A DNA stretch of 64,000 nt from contig NZ_KE386593.1 in the NCBI RefSeq assembly GCF_000427825.1, positions 155,246 through 219,245 of the forward strand, written 5' to 3'. Source of the DNA: Thermocrispum municipale DSM 44069. GTDB taxonomy: Bacteria > Actinomycetota > Actinomycetes > Mycobacteriales > Pseudonocardiaceae. Below, one piece after another: positions 51,871 through 60,218 of the stretch. The notes below the pieces were generated by a model. That model was not told the origin of the DNA. It saw only the letters and a program-made list of their open reading frames with translations, and ran no database searches. Made by a program: the position numbers and the translations under genes. The first letter of the stretch is position 1. Every line of letters starts with the position of its first letter.

Positions 51871-52170
51871 TCAGGGCAGTGGCTGTGGCGCGACGTCGAC
51901 GTCGTAGGTCGCTTGATCGCCCTGCACATCCTTGATCACCACGGTGACCTCGTAGCGCTTGCCGTCCGCGGCCATCGTGCACTTGACCGACTCGGCGATC
52001 TGCGCGCGCACGCTGTCCGGACACTGCACGTCGTCGTGTTGCTTGCCTGCGCTGGTCAGCGCTTCGGACACCCCGCGTGAGAGCTCTCCCGGTTCGATGA
52101 CCCGCTCGGACTCCGTGCCGCAGCCGACGAGCGCCAGCAGCACCGCGAGGACAGCTACGCGACCGATCAC
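51871..52170 (-). CDS. DUF4333 lipoprotein
   Basis: A 99-residue lipoprotein: VIGRVAVLAVLLALVGC is a signal with lipobox LVGC, Cys17 lipidated. The mature part has the DUF4333 cystine pair and pattern QCPDSVRAQIAESVKCTMAADGKRYEVTVVIKDVQGDQATYDVD. The GTG at 52170 fits a leaderless start with TAAGTT 7 bases upstream. An in-frame ATG 27 bases earlier lacks a ribosome site and would lengthen the signal by nine residues. Confidence 0.82.
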   Translation of the reverse strand: MIGRVAVLAVLLALVGCGTESERVIEPGELSRGVSEALTSAGKQHDDVQCPDSVRAQIAESVKCTMAADGKRYEVTVVIKDVQGDQATYDVDVAPQPLP

Positions 52171-52548
52171 GGGGCCAAACTTACCGCCGTTCGCCACCTG
52201 CTGCCCTTCGGCCCGATCGCGCCCAGCCGCCGGCGGAACCGGCAGTACCGTACCGATCGGTCGGGTCCGAAATTGGCGAAAAAATGTTCTGCGTCACCCG
52301 TGACGCCGACCACGAACTGTTGGTCGACACACCTGCCACGACAGACAAGAGATCTGTTCATCGTGGGCAGCGCAGGCCGCTGACCAGCACAAACTAGCAC
52401 GGTTGCGGGAAAATTGATTTTTCGGTTCACCGAACAAAATGGTGGTCGGCGCCGAATATTCGATCACCATACGCCGTAGCGAACAATTCGCGAGCGCGAT
52501 CAGTGGCAATGCCCCGGAATTGTCGATAACGTCGTTTTCCGGAGAGGG
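52171..52548 (+). other. AT-richer leader of the GDT1 gene
   Basis: A 378-bp gap, clearly richer in A/T than the rest of the window between 52270 and 52545. It contains the dyad TTCGGT-TC-ACCGAA (52421-52434). It probably holds the GDT1 promoter and a leader of more than 100 bases. No consensus riboswitch was recognised. Confidence 0.6.
52421..52434. promoter_or_regulatory. Dyad in the GDT1 leader
   Basis: TTCGGT, TC, ACCGAA is a perfect 6-2-6 inverted repeat, 115 bp before the GDT1 start. Its shape (TTxGGT..ACCxAA) is like DtxR/MntR-family half sites, so metal control is a guess. Confidence 0.4.
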
Positions 52549-53157
52549 GTGTACCACGAGTTGTCCGCTGAAATTCTTGCGTTCGCCACGGCGTTCGCCC
52601 TGGTCTTCGCCGTTGAGCTGCCGGACAAGACGCTCGTTGCGACGTTGGTGCTGACCACCCGCTATCCGGCGCGCGCGGTGTTGACCGGCGCGAGCGCGGC
52701 GTTCGCGATCCACGTCGTGGTCGCCGCCCTGTTCGGCCAAGCGTTGAGCTTGCTCCCGGAGAACATCGTGGCCGCGGTGGTCGCGGCAATCTTCGCCATC
52801 GGCTCGTACCTGCTGCTGCGGGAAAGCTTCGCCAAGCCGGAGGACGAGTCGATCGACGCCAGCCGCACCGGACCGGTGACGACCATGACCCGGGCCATCG
52901 CCACGTCGTTCGGTGTGCTGTTCGCCGCCGAGCTCGGCGACGCCTCCCAGCTGGCGACCGCGGGCCTGACCGCCCGCTTCGGCGAGCCGGTCGCCGTCGC
53001 TCTCGGCGCGTTCTGCGCCCTGGTCGCGGTCGCGGCGATCGCGGTCTTCCTCGGCCGCAAGATCCGGGCCCGTATCCGGCCGAAGCTGCTGCAGCGCATC
53101 GCCGGCTGCGCCTTCGCCGCGTTCGCCGTGCTGGCCACCGTGCAGGCCTTCAGCTGA
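52549..53157 (+). CDS. GDT1/TMEM165-family cation transporter
   Basis: A 202-residue membrane protein with six helices in two homologous halves. The family motif E-x-G-D-(K/R)-(T/S) appears as VELPDKTLVATL (19-30), where Pro replaces Gly, and AELGDASQLAT in the second half. Homologues export Mn2+ or exchange Ca2+/Mn2+ for protons. The GTG at 52549 has GGAG close upstream; a TTG at 52561 is an alternative. A dyad and an AT-rich leader suggest metal-responsive control. Its 3' end is repeated four times downstream. Confidence 0.88.
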   Translation: MYHELSAEILAFATAFALVFAVELPDKTLVATLVLTTRYPARAVLTGASAAFAIHVVVAALFGQALSLLPENIVAAVVAAIFAIGSYLLLRESFAKPEDESIDASRTGPVTTMTRAIATSFGVLFAAELGDASQLATAGLTARFGEPVAVALGAFCALVAVAAIAVFLGRKIRARIRPKLLQRIAGCAFAAFAVLATVQAFS

Positions 53158-53365
53158 CCCAGGTCACCGGGCAGTCGTCCCCAGTGCCGGCCACCGTGCA
53201 GGCCTTCAGCTGACCCAGGTCACCGGGCAGTCGTCCCCAGTGCCGGCCACCGTGCAGGCCTCAGCTGACGCGGGTCACCGGGCAGTCGTCCCCAGTGCCG
53301 GCCGCCGTGCGGGCTCCGCTGACGGCGGCCACCGGGCAGTCGTTCGCCGTGCCGTCAGCTGACGT
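53133..53365 (+). repeat. 56-bp tandem repeats copying the 3' end of the GDT1 gene
   Basis: GGCCACCGTGCAGGCC starts units at 53133 (inside the gene), 53189, 53245 and 53300, with steps of 56, 56 and 55 bp. Each unit contains the last codons and stop of GDT1 (ATVQAFS, TGA) followed by CCCAGGTCACCGGGCAGTCG. Units two and three are nearly identical; the fourth is diverged and runs to the IclR stop codon. Confidence 0.9.
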
Positions 53366-54023
53366 TCTGATCCCGGGCACCGCCGCCGAGAGCCGCGGCG
53401 AGCTCGGTGGCCGCCTGCATCACCCGTGGCCCGACCTCCTGGCCGTCCAATGCGTGCAGGGACACCACACCGACACTGGCCCGCAAACCCGGGACGCCGC
53501 GCACCGGAGCGGCGATGCCGTGTGCTCCCGCCTCCAGCTCACCGACGCTGGACACCCAGCCCTTACCGCCCGGGCGGAGCGCGGACAACGTGAGAGCCTT
53601 GCCTGCCGCACCGCGGCCGATCGGGTGCGTCGACCCGACCCGGTAGCCGACGTGATAGCTGGTCCACGTCGGCTCCACGACGGCCACCGCACGGACCGTG
53701 TCGTTGTCCGCCACGGACAGATGGGCGGTCGCGCCGAGATCCTCGGCCAACTGCCGCAACACCGGGATGGCCAGCTCGCGCATCTGCGGGACGACCCGAC
53801 CCGCGAGCCGCAACAATCCGACACCCAGCCGCACGCGGGAGCCGTCCCGGTACAACAGGCCGCGATCGCACAGCGGGCCGAGTAGCCGGTACACCGCGGC
53901 CCTGCTGACCCCGATGTGCGCGGCGAGCTGGGCAACCGTGCAAGCCTCACCCTCGGCGTCCGCCACCGCCTCCAGCAGTGCCAGACCCCGGTCCAGCGTC
54001 AGCGACGCCGGAGGTTGGCTCAC
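53355..54023 (-). CDS. IclR-family transcriptional regulator
   Basis: A 222-residue regulator. The winged helix (about 8-65) has LTLDRGLALLEAVADAEGEACTVAQLAAHIGVSRAAVYRLLGPL; the effector domain continues with TAHLSVADNDTVRAVAVVEP, STHPIGRGAAGKAL and GIAAPVRGVPGLRASVGVV. It probably senses a small metabolite and represses or activates nearby genes. The GTG start lies in the stop codon of the unknown 281-residue gene (GTGA), so it is co-translated with its likely partner. Confidence 0.9.
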   Translation of the reverse strand: MSQPPASLTLDRGLALLEAVADAEGEACTVAQLAAHIGVSRAAVYRLLGPLCDRGLLYRDGSRVRLGVGLLRLAGRVVPQMRELAIPVLRQLAEDLGATAHLSVADNDTVRAVAVVEPTWTSYHVGYRVGSTHPIGRGAAGKALTLSALRPGGKGWVSSVGELEAGAHGIAAPVRGVPGLRASVGVVSLHALDGQEVGPRVMQAATELAAALGGGARDQNVS

Positions 54024-54865
54024 AGCAACCCCAGCTCCTCGAAGTCGGTGACCGTCTCGCCGAACGTGGCCGAGCCGTAGCAGGCGAACAGCTCACGCAC
54101 GGCCTTGGCCGCTTGGTCCGACAGCCCCTTGGCTTCCGCGGTCAGCGCATCGGCGTCGGTCGAGGACAGTGCATCCCGGACGTCGCCACCGGCCAGGCAC
54201 CGCGCCGAAGCCACCAGCAGGTTCAGCGAGCCGTGGTGGGTGATGCCGGTGTCGGGGTCGGTGTGCCGGACGGCCCGATGCAGGCTGTTGGTCGCCTTGA
54301 ACGAGGCACCCGTGACACCCGCGACCACGGCAAGGAAGTCGGCCACCTCGTCCACGCTGGGGAAGTTCTCCGGCGACTGGCCACCGCAGCGGATCTTCGG
54401 CCAGCTGCCGTGCTCGATCACGTTGCGCACGCCGTCCAGCCAGCCTTTGCCGCGCCGCGGCTCGACCACCCGCACGACGTCCTCGGGCACGAACTCCGAC
54501 ACGCGCTCCAGCCAGACGTCGTCGACGTCCGACGGGGCGGGCATCTCGACCATGTGCAGGTTCAGCAACTCGGCGCGCGACTCCACGATGGAGATCGCCT
54601 TCGGCACCCCGCCGAGACCGGTGTCGATGACCAACGACAACGGCAACGGGGTGGACGGGCGGATCTTGATCAACTCGGTGATCAGCTCCGGCAACCGCGA
54701 CGCCGGGCACAAGAACAACCCCAGGACACCCGAGTGCGGCCCGGTCCGCGCGTCCAGGTAACTGTGCAGCGCTTCCGCCATGCTCGCCGTGCCGGGTGGG
54801 AACAACGCGGAGTCGTCTACCAGCTTGCTGAACAGGGGCGGAGTGGGGCGAGGTCCTTGAGGCAT
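54020..54865 (-). CDS. Protein of unknown function, coupled to IclR
   Basis: A 281-residue cytoplasmic protein without signal or membrane helix: FSKLVDDSALFPPGTASMAEALHSYLDARTGPHSG at the start, then LPLSLVIDTGLGGVPKAI, KIRCGGQSPENFPSVDEVADFL and ATNSLHRAVRHTDPDTGITHHGSLNLLVA. The alternating strands and helices look like a TIM-barrel-like fold; no family is recognised. GGAAG precedes the ATG at 54865. It is coupled to the IclR regulator by GTGA, and dyads (54899-54930) lie upstream, so IclR may control its own unit. Confidence 0.7.
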   Translation of the reverse strand: MPQGPRPTPPLFSKLVDDSALFPPGTASMAEALHSYLDARTGPHSGVLGLFLCPASRLPELITELIKIRPSTPLPLSLVIDTGLGGVPKAISIVESRAELLNLHMVEMPAPSDVDDVWLERVSEFVPEDVVRVVEPRRGKGWLDGVRNVIEHGSWPKIRCGGQSPENFPSVDEVADFLAVVAGVTGASFKATNSLHRAVRHTDPDTGITHHGSLNLLVASARCLAGGDVRDALSSTDADALTAEAKGLSDQAAKAVRELFACYGSATFGETVTDFEELGLL

Positions 54866-54898
54866 GACTTCCGCTGGGCTCGACACGGTTGACACGCT

Positions 54899-54930
54899 AG
54901 TATCGTACTTTATTCGGACAACTTGCCCGA
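54899..54930. promoter_or_regulatory. Operator-like dyads before the unknown/IclR unit
   Basis: TCGGACAACTTGCCCGA (54914-54930) is a 17-bp dyad with one mismatch pair, and AGTA-TCG-TACT (54899-54909) lies just inside, in an AT-rich patch 34-65 bp before the ATG. They may bind the IclR product. Confidence 0.5.
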
Positions 54931-55078
54931 TTATCGAACACCTTCGGCGCAACCGGTGCGCCGCTCCGCCCGGTCGAAGGCGAGGTGTCGCCTGCCCGGG
55001 AAGGTCCGGCGATCCTCCCCGGCACGATCACCGCCGCCCGACCGGCCGCAGCACCATCACCACCTCCGGCCGACGTGA

Positions 55079-56137
55079 TCAGTCCAGCGCCAATCGCGCC
55101 ACGCGCCCGTCCTGGCCGGACGCCCAGCAGGCCCCGTCGGACGCGCAGTCCACGGTGTCGAAGCTGCCGTCGTCGAACTGCCGCCAGGTCACCCCGCCGT
55201 TCAGGCTGACATCGCTGCCCGTCGGACCGACGGCCAGCGCCACGTTGCCGAACCACGGGTGGTAGGCCACCGCCGACCGGTACCCCCGCGGCGCATTGTG
55301 CGGCTCACGCCAGCTCTTGCCACCGTTCCGGGTCAACGCCAGGGCGTCGGCGCCGTTCGTCGGCTCCACGTAGTCGCCACCGATCGCGATCCCGATGCGC
55401 GGGTTCCGGAACGCCACCGCGAAGACACCCGCGCTCTCGCTGCTGGCCAGCGGCGTGGTGGACACCGTCCAGGTGTGCCCGCGATCGGCGGAGTGGAAGA
55501 CCCGAGCCTCGTCACCACCGCCGCTGGCGATCCACGCGTCCCGCTTACCCGCAACGGCCAGGCACTGTCCGCTGGCGGAGAAGCCGTACTCGTTCGGCAG
55601 CGCGGGCGGCATACCGTCGGACGGCACGATGCTCCACGTCTTGCCGCCGTCGTGGGTCTCGATGAGCCGGAACTTGCCGTCGACCGGGTCGCTGACCGCG
55701 AGCCCGTTCTTGCGGTCGAAGAACGACACGCAGTTGTAGAAGGCCGTCGGCTCGGCGTTGGTGAAGACGTTGTCCCACGTCTTGCCGCCGTCGGTGGTGC
55801 GGTAGATGCGCGAGTCGCCACCCTCACCGATGCTCAGGATGACCGCGGTCCTGGCGTCGAAGGCTTCGATGTCCCGGAAGTCCAGGTCTTCGGCTCCCTC
55901 GGGCCCGACGGACTCGAACGTCTGCCCTCCGTCGGTCGTCCGCAGCACAGTGCCGCCCTGGCCGCTGGTCCACACCACGTCGTTGCTCACCACCGACAGC
56001 CCACGGAATTGCGCGGTCGTCCCGGTTTCCTTCAACTCCCAGCGCAGGTCCACGCTCGATGCCGCGGTTGCGGTCGGCGCGACGAGCACGGTGGTGGCGG
56101 CGACGCCGGCAAGTACGGCAGCACGCAGGGTCTTCAT
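55079..56137 (-). CDS. Secreted BNR/Ycf48-like beta-propeller protein
   Basis: A 352-residue exported protein. The signal peptide is residues 1-25 (MKTLRAAVLAGVAATTVLVAPTATA). Repeats of the BNR/Asp-box type follow: TTDGGQTFESV, TTDGGKTWDNV, THDGGKTWSIV, SADRGHTWTVS, TRNGGKSWREP and LNGGVTWRQF, six blades of a propeller like Ycf48/HCF136. Two cysteines near the end (DCASDGAC) may pair. It binds a protein or glycan ligand outside the cell; no catalytic residues of sialidases are visible. ATG start at 56137. Confidence 0.87.
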   Translation of the reverse strand: MKTLRAAVLAGVAATTVLVAPTATAASSVDLRWELKETGTTAQFRGLSVVSNDVVWTSGQGGTVLRTTDGGQTFESVGPEGAEDLDFRDIEAFDARTAVILSIGEGGDSRIYRTTDGGKTWDNVFTNAEPTAFYNCVSFFDRKNGLAVSDPVDGKFRLIETHDGGKTWSIVPSDGMPPALPNEYGFSASGQCLAVAGKRDAWIASGGGDEARVFHSADRGHTWTVSTTPLASSESAGVFAVAFRNPRIGIAIGGDYVEPTNGADALALTRNGGKSWREPHNAPRGYRSAVAYHPWFGNVALAVGPTGSDVSLNGGVTWRQFDDGSFDTVDCASDGACWASGQDGRVARLALD

Positions 56138-56260
56138 GGTCCTGACTCCCTCGTCCGATGGCCCGGATGTGACGGCCAGCGAGCAACCTAGCCGAACGCG
56201 TGCCCGACGCCCAGATCTGAAGGTTTGATCTACCGCCTGGCCGGGTAGAACTCACGCACT

Positions 56261-56650
56261 ATGACCACAGGAGAAGATGATTTCGCCGATCGCGAAGAAG
56301 AGATCGTCGAGCAACCCGACGGCCGGATCCGTGTGGTGCGGACCCTCAACACGGTGATCCGGTTCGTCACCGGGCTGTTCGCGCTGGTGCTGGTGCTGCA
56401 CATCGTGCTGGTGGCCGCCGGAGCGAACTTCGGCAACGCGTTCGCCTCGTTCGTGCGTTCGTTCGCCAACGCCGTCTCGCTGGGGCTGAACAACCTGTTC
56501 ACCTTCGACAACGCCACGCTCGAACTGGCCGCCAACCAAGGGCTCGCCGCCGTCCTGTGGTTGATCATCGGTGCCGCCCTGACCGCGTTGATCGCGGGCA
56601 TTTTCCTGCCCGGCGCCACACGGATCGTCCGGCGACGCCGACGCGGCTGA
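56261..56650 (+). CDS. Small membrane protein of unknown function
   Basis: A 129-residue protein with two strong helices (about 32-54 and 95-117) and a short hydrophobic stretch between. The N-terminus is acidic (DDFADREEEIVEQPDG) and the C-terminus is RRRRR, so both ends are probably cytoplasmic. No family recognised. ATG at 56261. The CPBP protease gene begins 27 bp after the stop. Confidence 0.7.
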   Translation: MTTGEDDFADREEEIVEQPDGRIRVVRTLNTVIRFVTGLFALVLVLHIVLVAAGANFGNAFASFVRSFANAVSLGLNNLFTFDNATLELAANQGLAAVLWLIIGAALTALIAGIFLPGATRIVRRRRRG

Positions 56651-56677
56651 CCTCGATCGCGCCGCTAGTGTGGGCGC

Positions 56678-57487
56678 GTGGCGTCCACCCTGCGTGCGTG
56701 GCTGAATCCGGCCCGGCCGGAGTTCCCCGCGATGCTGACCGAGGAGCGGGATCGGCGCGCGGTTCGCATCGAGCTACTGATCGTCTTCGCGATCACGCTC
56801 GGGCTGTCCGGCGCGAGCAGCCTGCTGTCCTACCTGGACGGCCTGCTGCAACAGGCAGCGCTCGCCGACCAGAAGGTGGCGCTCAACGTCACCACGACCG
56901 ACATCCAGCTGATCGACTTCTTGCGCCAGTTGCTCGGTGTCGTGCGGCTGGTCGGGTGGGGCGCGCTGGGCGCGTACCTGCTGTGGCGTTCCGGCATCGA
57001 GCTGCGCCGCATCGGTTTCGGTCGCACGGACAAGAAGGACTGGCTCGGCGGTGTCGGCCTCGCCGCGTTGATCGGCATCCCCGGGCTGGCGCTCTATCTG
57101 ATCGCCTGGCAGCTGGGTCTCAACCGCGCGGTGCTGCCGTCGGCCATGGACGAGACGTGGTGGCGGCCGATCGCCCTCACGCTGTCCGCCATCGGCAACG
57201 CGCTCGCCGAAGAACTGCTGGTCGTCTCCCTGCTGCTCACCCGGCTACGACAACTGGGCGTCAGCGAGAACCGCAGCCTGCTCATCTCGTCGGTGCTGCG
57301 CGGCAGCTACCACTTCTATCAGGGCCTCGGCGGGTTCGTCGGCAACGTGGTGATGGGCCTGATCTTCGGTCGCGTGTGGCAGAAGACCAACCGGCTGTGG
57401 CCGCTGATCATCGCCCATGCCCTGCTCGACATCGTCGCGTTCGTCGGCTACTCGCTGTTGCGCGGGGTTTCCTGGCTGCCGGGATAG
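56678..57487 (+). CDS. CPBP-family intramembrane metalloprotease
   Basis: A 269-residue protein with six to eight helices and the CPBP (Abi) motifs: motif 1 AEELLVVSLL holds the paired Glu, motif 2 is SSVLRGSYHFYQG with the His, and motif 3 is IAHALLDIVAF with His and Asp. Members cleave prenylated or membrane proteins, or act as immunity proteins. The GTG at 56678 has TAGTGT 7 bases upstream, fitting a leaderless start. The nucleotidyltransferase follows 4 bp after the stop, then arginine deiminase. Confidence 0.87.
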   Translation: MASTLRAWLNPARPEFPAMLTEERDRRAVRIELLIVFAITLGLSGASSLLSYLDGLLQQAALADQKVALNVTTTDIQLIDFLRQLLGVVRLVGWGALGAYLLWRSGIELRRIGFGRTDKKDWLGGVGLAALIGIPGLALYLIAWQLGLNRAVLPSAMDETWWRPIALTLSAIGNALAEELLVVSLLLTRLRQLGVSENRSLLISSVLRGSYHFYQGLGGFVGNVVMGLIFGRVWQKTNRLWPLIIAHALLDIVAFVGYSLLRGVSWLPG

Positions 57488-57491
57488 CGCC

Positions 57492-58148
57492 GTGGATCCA
57501 CACGCTTACGCTCGCCAGGTCGTCCGCACACTGCGGGAGCACTTGCTGCCCGGATCGCTGCTCGGCGCCTGGCTGATCGGTTCGATCGCGTGGGACGACT
57601 ACCGACCCGGCAGCAGCGACGTCGACATCCTCGCCGTGGCCGAGACCCAACCGGAGCCCGTACGTCGCGCGTTGGCCGACGCCCTGATCGCCTTGCCTTG
57701 TCCGGCCAGACAACTGGAGTTCGTTCTGTACCCGCCGGGGCCGGATCAGCCGTCGCGCTGGCAGCTGAACGTGAACACCGACCCGGTGCGCGTGTCGACC
57801 GACCCGGCGACCGAACCGGCGCACTGGTTCGTGCTGGACATCGCGATGGCCAGGGAACGCGCCATTCCGCTGTACGGGCCGCCCGCCCACGAGTTGCTTG
57901 CTCCGGTGCCGCCGGAGGTCGTCCACCGGGCACTGAACGACTCGCTGGACTGGCACGACGCCAATGAGCGCACCCAGCCCAATGCGGTGCTCAACGCCTG
58001 TCGTGCCTGGCACTACGCGGAAACCGGGAGGTGGGCGTCGAAGACCGCGGCGGCGCTGTGGGCTCGAGAGCGGGTGGCGGACCCCAGCAAGATCGACGCC
58101 GCTTTGGCGCGACGAAGCGGCGTCGAGAACCCTAAACTCAGCGGGTGA
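57492..58148 (+). CDS. AadA-like nucleotidyltransferase
   Basis: A 218-residue protein. The N-terminal nucleotidyltransferase domain has [22 protein letters not shown], the GS...DxD metal motif. The C-terminal part (about 120-218) is the DUF4111-type helical domain of aminoglycoside adenylyltransferases. It may adenylylate a small molecule; antibiotic resistance is not shown. The GTG lies 4 bp after the CPBP stop and its own TGA overlaps the GTG of arcA (GTGA), so all three form one operon. Confidence 0.8.
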   Translation: MDPHAYARQVVRTLREHLLPGSLLGAWLIGSIAWDDYRPGSSDVDILAVAETQPEPVRRALADALIALPCPARQLEFVLYPPGPDQPSRWQLNVNTDPVRVSTDPATEPAHWFVLDIAMARERAIPLYGPPAHELLAPVPPEVVHRALNDSLDWHDANERTQPNAVLNACRAWHYAETGRWASKTAAALWARERVADPSKIDAALARRSGVENPKLSG

Positions 58149-59365
58149 GCCAGACACCCAAAGCCACCCCGCACGTCGACAGTGAAGTAGGCCCGCTGCG
58201 CTCGGTGCTGTTGCACCGCCCGGGAGACGAGCTCAAGAGGCTCACCCCGCGCAACAACGATTCGCTGCTGTTCGACTCGATCCCGTGGGTGACCCGCGCG
58301 CAGGAAGAACACGACCAGTTCGCCGAGCTGCTGCGCTCGCGCGGCGTGGAAGTGCTGCTCCTCAACGACCTGCTCACCACGGCATTGACCGACGAGCGGG
58401 CGCACGCCGCTGGGGTGGACATCGCGGTCGACCCGCGCCGCCTGGGCCCGAGCCTGACCGATGTGCTGCGCAGCTACCTGTCCTCCGTCGACGCGCAGAC
58501 GCTTGCCCGGGTGCTGATCTGCGGGATGACGTTCGAGGAGCTGCCCGCCCACGAAGGCGCCTCGCTGGTGCGCAAGATGAACCATCCGCACACGTTCGCC
58601 ATCGACCCGCTGCCGAACCTGCTGTTCACTCGCGACTCGTCGGTGTGGATCGCCGACCGGGTGGCGGTGGCGTCGTTGGCGATGCCCGCCCGCGCCAGGG
58701 AGACCGCACTGCTCGACGTCATCTACGCCTACCACCCACGCTTCTCCACCGCAGGCCGCGCGTACGGCTCGCACCACGCTCCCGTCGAAGGCGGCGACGT
58801 CCTGTTGCTCGCCCCCGGTGTGGTGGCGGTCGGTGTGGGTGAGCGGACCACGGCCGCCGGCGTCGAAGCGTTGGCGCGGTCGCTGTTCTCCGACCAGGCG
58901 GCGCACACCGTGCTGGCCGTGCCGATCACCCAGACCCGCGCGACCATGCACCTGGACACCGTCTGCACGATGGTTCACGCCGACGCTGTGGTCATGTACC
59001 CGCCGACGCGAGACTCCCTGGAAGCGTTCACGCTACGGTCGGCGGACTCCGACGGTGGACAGCTGCAGATCGAGGGGCCGGAGCCGTTCCTGGCCGCAGC
59101 CGCCGATGCGATGGGCATCGACAAACTGCGGGTCATCGACACCGGGCTCGACCCGGTGACCGCCGAGCGTGAGCAGTGGGACGACGGCAACAACACGCTG
59201 GCGGTGGCGCCCGGCGTGGTGATCGGTTACGAGCGCAACGTGGAAACCAATGCCCGGCTGGAACAGGCCGGGATCGAGGTGCTGGCGATCGCCGGATCCG
59301 AGCTGGGATCGGGGCGTGGTGGTCCGCGTTGTATGTCGTGCCCGATTATTCGGGAACAATTTTAG
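58145..59365 (+). CDS. arcA: Arginine deiminase
   Basis: A 406-residue enzyme that hydrolyses arginine to citrulline and ammonia. It has the family Asp/Glu/His set in [12 protein letters not shown] and EGGDVLLLA, the metal-free catalytic His in MHLDTVCTM, and nucleophile Cys396 in GPRCMSCP. arcB and arcC are absent nearby, so the pathway to ATP is not encoded here. The GTG overlaps the nucleotidyltransferase stop. The end of the gene holds a hairpin (CCCGATTATTCGGG), and an iron box begins within its stop codon. Confidence 0.94.
   Translation: MSQTPKATPHVDSEVGPLRSVLLHRPGDELKRLTPRNNDSLLFDSIPWVTRAQEEHDQFAELLRSRGVEVLLLNDLLTTALTDERAHAAGVDIAVDPRRLGPSLTDVLRSYLSSVDAQTLARVLICGMTFEELPAHEGASLVRKMNHPHTFAIDPLPNLLFTRDSSVWIADRVAVASLAMPARARETALLDVIYAYHPRFSTAGRAYGSHHAPVEGGDVLLLAPGVVAVGVGERTTAAGVEALARSLFSDQAAHTVLAVPITQTRATMHLDTVCTMVHADAVVMYPPTRDSLEAFTLRSADSDGGQLQIEGPEPFLAAAADAMGIDKLRVIDTGLDPVTAEREQWDDGNNTLAVAPGVVIGYERNVETNARLEQAGIEVLAIAGSELGSGRGGPRCMSCPIIREQF
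59341..59364 (+). terminator. Hairpin overlapping the arcA stop codon
   Basis: CCCGA (59341-59345) and TCGGG (59350-59354) form a 5-bp stem with a 4-base loop, followed by AACAATTTTA. It lies inside the last arcA codons. Confidence 0.4.
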
Positions 59366-59380
59366 GCGAGGCTTACCAAA
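59362..59380. promoter_or_regulatory. DtxR/IdeR iron box 1 upstream of ferritin
   Basis: TTAGGCGAGGCTTACCAAA matches the 19-bp consensus TTAGGTTAGGCTAACCTAA at 15 positions. It lies 73 bp before the ferritin ATG and overlaps the arcA stop codon. Confidence 0.8.
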
Positions 59381-59396
59381 GTTAGATCCCCCTCGC

Positions 59397-59415
59397 CGAT
59401 GTTAGGCTTGCCTGG
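59397..59415. promoter_or_regulatory. DtxR/IdeR iron box 2 upstream of ferritin
   Basis: The right part TTAGGCTTGCCTGG matches TTAGGCTAACCTAA at 10 of 14; the left five bases do not match. It lies 38 bp before the ferritin ATG. A pair of boxes upstream of ferritin is the arrangement expected for activation by iron-loaded IdeR. Confidence 0.55.
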
Positions 59416-59452
59416 GTGGAAAGGCGCAGGTCAGGGCACGTATGGTCGGAGT

Positions 59453-60004
59453 ATGCCACTCACCAAGAAAAATCCTCGATCCAAATTTTTCGAGCTGCTC
59501 CAGGACCAAATTCAAAACGAGTTTCACGCGTCCCAGCAGTACATTGCGTTGGCGGTGTGGTTCGACAACGAAGATTTGCCGCAACTGGCCAAGCATTTTT
59601 ACCGCCAGGCGGTGGAAGAACGTAACCACGCGCTCGCCATGGTGCAGTACATGCTGGACACCGACCATCACGTGGAGATCCCCGGTGTGCCGGAGGTGCG
59701 CAACGAGTTCACCGCGCCGATCGAGCTGATCCAGCTCGCGCTCGACCAGGAGAAGCAGGTCGCCAGGGACATCGAGTCGTTGGTGCGGGCGGCCAGGGAC
59801 GCCGACGACTACACCAGCGAGCAGTTCATGCACTGGTTCCTCGCCGAGCAGGTGGAGGAGATCTCGCAGATGAGCACGCTGCTCACGGTCGCCAAACGCG
59901 CCGGGGACGACGTGTTCGAGATCGAGCGCTTCCTGCACCGGGAGACGGTCGGCGACGGCGGCGATGCCGCCGACATGCCGCCGGTGGCCGGAGGGGCGCT
60001 GTAA
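59453..60004 (+). CDS. bfrB: Ferritin (iron storage)
   Basis: A 183-residue ferritin, close to mycobacterial BfrB (181). The ferroxidase residues appear in NEFHASQQYIALAVWFD, QAVEERNHALAMVQYM and HWFLAEQVEEISQM. The C-terminus ends in a Gly/Pro-rich tail. It stores iron as a 24-mer shell in the cytoplasm. The ATG at 59453 has CGGAG 2-3 bases upstream. Two iron boxes upstream imply induction by iron through a DtxR/IdeR protein. Confidence 0.93.
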   Translation: MPLTKKNPRSKFFELLQDQIQNEFHASQQYIALAVWFDNEDLPQLAKHFYRQAVEERNHALAMVQYMLDTDHHVEIPGVPEVRNEFTAPIELIQLALDQEKQVARDIESLVRAARDADDYTSEQFMHWFLAEQVEEISQMSTLLTVAKRAGDDVFEIERFLHRETVGDGGDAADMPPVAGGAL

Positions 60005-60218
60005 GGGCCGTCGTAACGGGTTTGGGCGACAGCGCGCGGGTGTCTCTGCGTGGGCCGGCGTACGGTCGGGAACGCCGGGAGCCCGCTCACCGCAAGCCGC
60101 GGGGTCGGGCGTGCCGGAGAGGCGGCTCCAGACCAGCATCCGGTCGATGCATGCCGGGTGTCCCGCGGGCCAGGGTCGTCGGGCGTCTCGCCAGGCCCGG
60201 CCGGCTGCGGCCCCTACC

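Noticed and set aside
52171..52548. yybP-ykoY manganese riboswitch
   Set aside because: The gene family and leader length would fit, but I cannot recognise the conserved internal loops; a covariance search is needed.
57492..58148. Aminoglycoside resistance gene aadA
   Set aside because: The superfamily motif is present, but the operon with arginine deiminase and lack of closer similarity do not support a resistance call.
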